Origin: a virus
DNA: 64,000 nucleotides
Virus record (IMG/VR): IMGVR_UViG_3300033150_002805
Location: 1-64,000 of that record
Strand: one strand, 5' to 3'
The stretch's first letter is position 1; each line of letters begins with the position of its first letter. Below are positions 58,886-64,000 of this stretch, one piece after another. Below the pieces are notes generated by a model. The model was not told where the DNA came from. It saw only the letters and a program-made list of their open reading frames with translations, and searched no databases. The position numbers and the translations under genes are program-made.

Positions 58886-61800
58886 TTATATTGCTTCTGC
58901 TGTTACCTTATACCAGTTGGTGCCATTGCTAAAAACCATATCTTGTTGAGTAGTATCAAAATACACAAAACCTTTATAATCAGATGCATTTCCTGGTGGG
59001 CTACTTAACTGACGAAGACCCAATGGCATCCACATATCAAATCCTTTGCTAGTTAATTGAACATAATCCGATCCTGCTCTTTTGATATATTTATCTGCTC
59101 CTATATCTATATCTCCCGAGACGTCTATATTGCCTGATACGTCTATATTTCCTGAAAGATAAAGATTTTGCCATTTATAGGAAGAAGAACCTAGATCGTA
59201 GTTATCTGTAACATAAGGAAGTAAAGAATTAGCAAATTTATTACCACAGATTGAAAGATTAGAAGTCGGACCTCCTATTGTTAAAAAATCACTATCTTCT
59301 TGAGTTGAAATTATTAACCCCCCTCCCACTTCTCCCACGATTGCTGCTAAATCGGCATCCCCAGAAGAAACCCAAACTAGTGCATCTGGAAAATGTGGAA
59401 CTCCTGTTTCCCGAATTTCTAATCTAAAATTCCCAGCAGATGCGGTTCTCAGTAGTGTTCCAGTTATAGTGCCTCCAGTTATAGTTGAGGCAGTGATATC
59501 ACCACTGAAAGTGGCATCACCTGTGTTATCTACTGCAAAAGTTGTATTTCCTGCCTTTTTTCCTAAAATTCCAGTTGGAGAAAGCCATAAACCATTATTG
59601 GCATCAGTTTTTATTGCTATCGCTCCAGAATCCTGAAATTGAAATTCAGCAAGAATTCTTTGGGTTTGGGTATTCAATTTGCTACTTATCAATTCAGTAG
59701 TTAGGTTTCCTGAACTATCTAAGCTATCATAAGCTCTTGTTGCACCCTCTCTCTGTATTTCTGGCTCAACAGCAGTTTGTTTCGCATTTATTATTGCTGA
59801 ACCTTCGGTATTATCATTTTTCGCACCAGTACTTATCAATATCTGTGATTCTGGATTAAGATATAATTCATAATAATCTCCATTAGAAATAGCGTAAGGC
59901 AAAGCATCAAAATGCAAAGTATCATCACTAGCTGTAAAATCAGTAATCGTTCTTGTAAGTCCCATATTATCTCCAGAAAGTATTTTTAATTCATAACCAT
60001 TCCAAAAATCATCTGTTTCATTTAAAGCACTATCTCTTAAGCTGGTGGTAGAACCAGAATCGGCCTGAACGCCTCTTTTACTCAGTTTAGTAGTTTTTCT
60101 TAAGACAAGTTTGTATATTTCATAAGAACAATTGGAATCAGTTGTGTTAAAAGGATCATGTCCTTCAACTATTATCTCATGCTCATAGTTTTGAGCGATA
60201 ATATGCTTCTCTGGTTTTGAATCTGGGTTTACCCAAAGAACATAACCCCTCCATTGATCTTTTTTCCAATCAGCACTTGTATCTACTAAACTATTCTCAC
60301 CTGCTTTCACCGAACCAGTTCCACTTTCTTCTGGAGAAGAACCAACATCCTTTCCACACCAAACATTTTTCTCATCCAAGTATAAATAATAAGTAGTACC
60401 AGAAGTCATTGTACCCGTGCTACCAGACTCTATCACTCGATAAACTCCATTTGGTAGTTGAAAAGTTCCTCCTGTCCAGTCTATTTGATCATTGGAAGGA
60501 GCAGAAAACTGAATATCTTCTGTTATCCAATGTAATGCACCAGGTTCTAATCTTGATGCATCTATTCTGGTTATTATATTTCCAAACCAAGTTAATTGTC
60601 TATCAATATATTCTCTATCTGTTTCCACTTGAGTACTTAAATCTGGTCTTGGTTTTGATAGTTCTAAAACTGCTTCTCTTGGTGCAAGTGTAATTTTATG
60701 AATTACCAAAACATCATCGGGAAATAATGAAGTATTTTTGGTATCTCTTATGTTAATAACATCACCTAATTTTAAACTTAAAATATCAAAATTGGTATCC
60801 GAGACTGTAACGGTTATTTCGGCTTTCAAATCTTTCGCTTCTTTTAATCTGGCTTGAGCCAATAATTCAGCTTGAGTATAAGTAGAGACTTTGGAATCAG
60901 TAATTCTATCAGCAACTCTATCATATTTTTCTTGAGAATCTGAATCTTCTGCGGTCATCAAGACTTTTTCTCCAGTTCTTCCTTGTTCATTCCAGAAATA
61001 AACTGTATTAACCAAACTTTCAATATTCTTTCTCATTGACAAGTTGGTAATATGCTTATTTATCTGTAAGATATGATCAGCAGTAGTTGAAAGTGTTTTT
61101 AATCTAAATCTTGATTTCCCAGTGGTATCATCCTCATCCAAATAATAATACCAAAAATCTCCAGTTGCTTGATTCTTTGACAAAAATTTTCCTATCTCTT
61201 TGATCGCTTCTAAGTGTTTAAAATTGAAATATCTATATGGAATATTCCCTAATGCCGAAGTATCTTCAATATAATCAGTATCAGACCAGTATGAATCTGG
61301 ATCATCTATCATACATGGACCATAATCTCCATAGGTAGCATTTATGCTATCTCTATAATTTTCCAATATTTTCTTTATATGTTGATCTATCTTTTGATTT
61401 TCAACTTCAAAGGCTAAATATTCTCCTGTTTGTTGCAAGAAATCATTTTGTAATTTAGAAACAGCACCCAAACAAGTAATAGCAGTCCTTTCTTCTCCTG
61501 CTTGAATAGTTGGATCAATTGAACTAATATAGCCATAATAAACCAATTTGGGATCTGAATTCCATTTGTTTCTAAAATAAATTCTGATTTTGCTATTTAA
61601 TGAAATATCAGAAGCCAAATCATCAATTTTGTCTTTCAAAGTAATCGTTACTGGTCCTGAACCAGAATACAGAGTTTTTTCTATTGAAACATCACTTAAA
61701 GCTTCATTCAAATTTCTCTGATAGACATCATCTTTATCATAGAGTTTAATAAGAACTTTTCTTTCTATCAAAATACTCTCACTACTTGAGGAATAACTTG

Positions 61801-64000
61801 AAAAACTTGAAAAACTGCTACTACTCGAACTAAAACTCGAAGAAGAACTACTACTAGAAGAAAAACTCAAGGATGAGGAAGAAAAAGAACTTGAACTAGA
61901 ACTGCTAGATGAAAAAGAAGAACTACCAGATGAGAAAGAAGAACTACTAGATGAAAAAGAATAACTGCTACTAGATGAGGAAGAAAAAGAACTTGAGGAA
62001 GAACTTGAGGAAACAGCAGAAAGATAATTTAAATAATCCCATAATGATTTACTATTTTGGTTACTGCCAGCACTCCAATCACCGAATATTATCTTATTAT
62101 CCGTTGAAGATTCAGTCATTGTTCCTGAAAGCCTCTCAATTCCATCGACATAAACTTTGATTGATGTATTCTGAACATCAATTCGATAAGTATGATAATC
62201 ATTGGTTGTATCCATCAAATAAGAATTCCCATCAAAAGCTAACTTTATTTTTCCTTTTTCAAACAACAAAAATTCTTTATAACTTCCATCTGCCCAAAGA
62301 ATTCCCAAACCGTTACCAATATCTCCAGCAGGGGTATCAGTATGAACCTTTATTCTTGCTTCTATAAGATAACCTGCTGAAGCATTAAAACCAACATTAT
62401 CTTGAGTATAGAAGCAGTAATCAGTTTCTCCAGTAGTTGTATCAAGTGTGAAAATATTGCCATCAGAGCTATGAATCGGACTTCCTGCTTGATCTCTTGT
62501 CCAATCATAATTGCCTCCTGAATCTGGTTCCGCAGCTCCATCATATTCCTTAGTCCAAGAAACTGAAGAACTGCTAGAAGAACTGCTAAAAGAGGAACTA
62601 CTGCTTAAACAAGAAGAAGAAGAACTGCTGGAACTTGAACTAAATGAAGAACTGGAACTACTAGAAGAAAAACTTGATGAACTACTACTCGAAAGACTGC
62701 TACTAGAACTGCTAAAACTAGATGAACTGCTTGAAAAAGAAGAACTACTAGAACTACTGGAAGAAGAAAATGAAGAACTGCTAGAACTAAAGGACGATGA
62801 AGAACTGCTAGAACTTGAAAAACTAGATGAAGATGAACTACTCGAGGAACTACTTGATGATGAAGAAAAACTAGAACTACTGGAACTTGAAAAACTACTG
62901 GAAGATGAGAAACTTGATGAGGAAAATGAACTTGAAGAACTAGAACTACTAAAACTAGAAGAACTAGAACTAGAACTTGAGGAAAAACTGGAGCTAGAAG
63001 AAAAACTTAAACTAAAGCTGGATGAACTAGAAGATGAGTTTGATAAACTCGAACTAGAGGATGAGCTGGATGAATAAGGTTCTTCGGCAATATGGTCAAA
63101 GTAAGTAGTAACAGTCCCAGTTGGGGCATACAATCTAACTCTATTAGGACCTGTTGCCCAAGTCGTCCCTGGGGTTTGCCAATCTGTCCAGTCATCATCA
63201 TCTACCTTCACTCTGAACTTTTTATCAGGCGAGCTTCTCCATTCTATCTGAATACAATGCCAAGTGTTAGCAGAATAAGGTCCATATTGAAGGTCGCCAC
63301 CACTACGACTGACATAAATATAACCACTGCTTTCAAGATAGGTTCCTGCTACTAAGTTGGTGCTATTTTCAAATAAAGTAAAGAATCCTCCTGTTACACC
63401 ATTACTGGTTTGCCTAACATAAAAGGTAATTTTTCCTGTGGCAAGCTGATTTCCTGATTTATAAATTACATTCCCAGTCGGATTCACTATTTCAACCGCT
63501 TTTGCCCCTTCTTTAACAACAACTCCCTGTACATCAAATTTGGTATCTCCGCTCCAACCTCCTTGTCCATTCAAATCCCCGTCATTATAGGAATTAAAAT
63601 TGTCGGAAAATATTGGTGAAAGTGGATAAGGATATTCAGCAATGTAGTCGATGTAAAAATTTCCTGCTGGGTTTTGTGTATTCAATAGTATTTTATCAAG
63701 CCCATTCGTCCAAGTAGCATAAGGATTATACCAATTTGTCCAAGTTCCTTCGTTTATTCTTGCTCTTACCGTATGATTGGTGCTTTCCCATTCTATTTCA
63801 CACTCATACCAAGTATTGGCTGAGTAAGATTTAATAGATTGCCAACCACCGTTTCCATAAATATAAATATTTCCATCATCACCAAAATACAACCTAACAC
63901 ACCTTGTTGTTCCCTCATATAACTGAAATTCAAACCTCGCATTGGTCTGTGCAGGTCTAATATAAAATGTAACTCTTCCATCGTTTGTTGATGTTCCAGT
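58886..64000 (-). CDS. Giant tail fibre/hub protein with poly-serine tracts, N-terminus beyond window
   Basis: The frame is open at 64000 and ends at 58886, at least 1705 residues. From the N-terminal side: two lectin/jelly-roll-like repeats (NTWYECEIEW, NTWHCIQIEW), a serine tract of about 170 residues at 62555-63076 (SSSSSSS with occasional F), a third LamG-like unit (FNASAGYLIEARIKV), a second serine tract of about 70 residues (61784-62000), then ILIERKVLIKLYDKDD to DTKNTSLF, a tail-hub-like domain. The C-terminus (YDLGSSSYKWQNLYLSG, KGFVYFDTTQQDMVFSNGTNWYKV) is fibre-like. It probably binds the host. Confidence 0.7.
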   Translation of the reverse strand, partial: TGTSTNDGRVTFYIRPAQTNARFEFQLYEGTTRCVRLYFGDDGNIYIYGNGGWQSIKSYSANTWYECEIEWESTNHTVRARINEGTWTNWYNPYATWTNGLDKILLNTQNPAGNFYIDYIAEYPYPLSPIFSDNFNSYNDGDLNGQGGWSGDTKFDVQGVVVKEGAKAVEIVNPTGNVIYKSGNQLATGKITFYVRQTSNGVTGGFFTLFENSTNLVAGTYLESSGYIYVSRSGGDLQYGPYSANTWHCIQIEWRSSPDKKFRVKVDDDDWTDWQTPGTTWATGPNRVRLYAPTGTVTTYFDHIAEEPYSSSSSSSSSLSNSSSSSSSFSLSFSSSSSFSSSSSSSSSSFSSSSSSSSFSSSSFSSSSSFSSSSSSSFSSSSSSSSSSSSSSSFSSSSSSSSSFSSSSSSFSSSSSSSSSSFSSSSSSFSSSSSSLSSSSSSSFSSSSSSSSFSSSSSSSSSSCLSSSSSFSSSSSSSSVSWTKEYDGAAEPDSGGNYDWTRDQAGSPIHSSDGNIFTLDTTTGETDYCFYTQDNVGFNASAGYLIEARIKVHTDTPAGDIGNGLGILWADGSYKEFLLFEKGKIKLAFDGNSYLMDTTNDYHTYRIDVQNTSIKVYVDGIERLSGTMTESSTDNKIIFGDWSAGSNQNSKSLWDYLNYLSAVSSSSSSSSFSSSSSSSYSFSSSSSSFSSGSSSFSSSSSSSSSFSSSSLSFSSSSSSSSSFSSSSSSFSSFSSYSSSSESILIERKVLIKLYDKDDVYQRNLNEALSDVSIEKTLYSGSGPVTITLKDKIDDLASDISLNSKIRIYFRNKWNSDPKLVYYGYISSIDPTIQAGEERTAITCLGAVSKLQNDFLQQTGEYLAFEVENQKIDQHIKKILENYRDSINATYGDYGPCMIDDPDSYWSDTDYIEDTSALGNIPYRYFNFKHLEAIKEIGKFLSKNQATGDFWYYYLDEDDTTGKSRFRLKTLSTTADHILQINKHITNLSMRKNIESLVNTVYFWNEQGRTGEKVLMTAEDSDSQEKYDRVADRITDSKVSTYTQAELLAQARLKEAKDLKAEITVTVSDTNFDILSLKLGDVINIRDTKNTSLFPDDVLVIHKITLAPREAVLELSKPRPDLSTQVETDREYIDRQLTWFGNIITRIDASRLEPGALHWITEDIQFSAPSNDQIDWTGGTFQLPNGVYRVIESGSTGTMTSGTTYYLYLDEKNVWCGKDVGSSPEESGTGSVKAGENSLVDTSADWKKDQWRGYVLWVNPDSKPEKHIIAQNYEHEIIVEGHDPFNTTDSNCSYEIYKLVLRKTTKLSKRGVQADSGSTTSLRDSALNETDDFWNGYELKILSGDNMGLTRTITDFTASDDTLHFDALPYAISNGDYYELYLNPESQILISTGAKNDNTEGSAIINAKQTAVEPEIQREGATRAYDSLDSSGNLTTELISSKLNTQTQRILAEFQFQDSGAIAIKTDANNGLWLSPTGILGKKAGNTTFAVDNTGDATFSGDITASTITGGTITGTLLRTASAGNFRLEIRETGVPHFPDALVWVSSGDADLAAIVGEVGGGLIISTQEDSDFLTIGGPTSNLSICGNKFANSLLPYVTDNYDLGSSSYKWQNLYLSGNIDVSGNIDVSGDIDIGADKYIKRAGSDYVQLTSKGFDMWMPLGLRQLSSPPGNASDYKGFVYFDTTQQDMVFSNGTNWYKVTAEAI

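Noticed and set aside
62511-63077. A 188-residue Glu/Leu-rich frame opposite the poly-serine tract.
   Set aside because: It is the antisense of serine codons and fits no protein; the minus-strand fibre explains the sequence.
1-64000. Circular closure of the window, joining the fibre frames across the ends.
   Set aside because: The frames do not connect at base 1/64000, so the window is more likely a cut from a longer molecule.

Overview
The window is a piece of an AT-rich tailed-phage (caudovirus) genome or integrated provirus. Both ends cut through tail-fibre-like genes, so it belongs to a longer molecule. The head genes look Mu-like: a DUF935 portal, a gpI-like protease domain and a gpT-like capsid protein. 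Small proteins of the DUF5659 and DUF5679 types, LamG/DUF2341 fibres, sigma70-type promoters and many starts without a Shine-Dalgarno suggest a bacterial host, perhaps a Patescibacteria/CPR-type groundwater bacterium. The host assignment is inference.

Layout. From 27.0 kb down to 0 the minus strand carries a late block: a coiled-coil protein, portal, zinc ribbon, a 1566-residue MBL/nucleotidyltransferase/DNA ligase/phosphoesterase protein, a two-protease scaffold, a Ser/Cys-tailed head protein, and a major capsid gene split by a group I intron with a LAGLIDADG endonuclease. After these come 15 tightly packed glycan genes and a fibre gene. The glycan genes encode ADP-heptose synthesis, GT9-like, GT2-like and GT8-like glycosyltransferases, LicC/LicA-like and LicD-like proteins, methyltransferases and a PIG-L deacetylase. 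From 27.2 to 44.4 kb the plus strand carries many small early genes: a sliding-clamp-like protein, an AAA+ ATPase, zinc ribbons, a DUF6745 pair, a pentapeptide protein, a Mom-like protein, a CYTH protein and several DNA methyltransferases. Inside this block lie a minus-strand replication-initiator-like gene with iteron-like repeats and a small zinc-ribbon gene. A TnpB element has split a methyltransferase gene at 44.1-46.0 kb. The terminase genes (47.1-49.1 kb) are on the minus strand. From 49.1 to 58.0 kb the plus strand carries a resolvase-like nuclease, holin, lysozyme and an intein-interrupted papain-like protease. From 58.1 kb to the right end the minus strand carries lysis/anchor proteins and a giant fibre with long poly-serine tracts.

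How the parts may work together. The glycan genes lie directly downstream of the capsid gene on the same strand, and two virion proteins carry serine-rich tracts. The cluster contains the later steps of ADP-heptose synthesis and GT9 heptosyltransferase-like proteins. The most interesting reading is a phage-encoded O-glycosylation (possibly O-heptosylation) system that decorates its own virion, possibly topped with a phosphocholine-like group.

Other notable points are: a DNA end-repair fusion protein encoded among head genes; iteron-like repeats inside the replication gene; several large structured or pseudoknotted noncoding elements; seven copies of a 14-bp palindrome; a repeated gene-junction sequence; and six mobile nucleases, two of them broken at poly-A runs.
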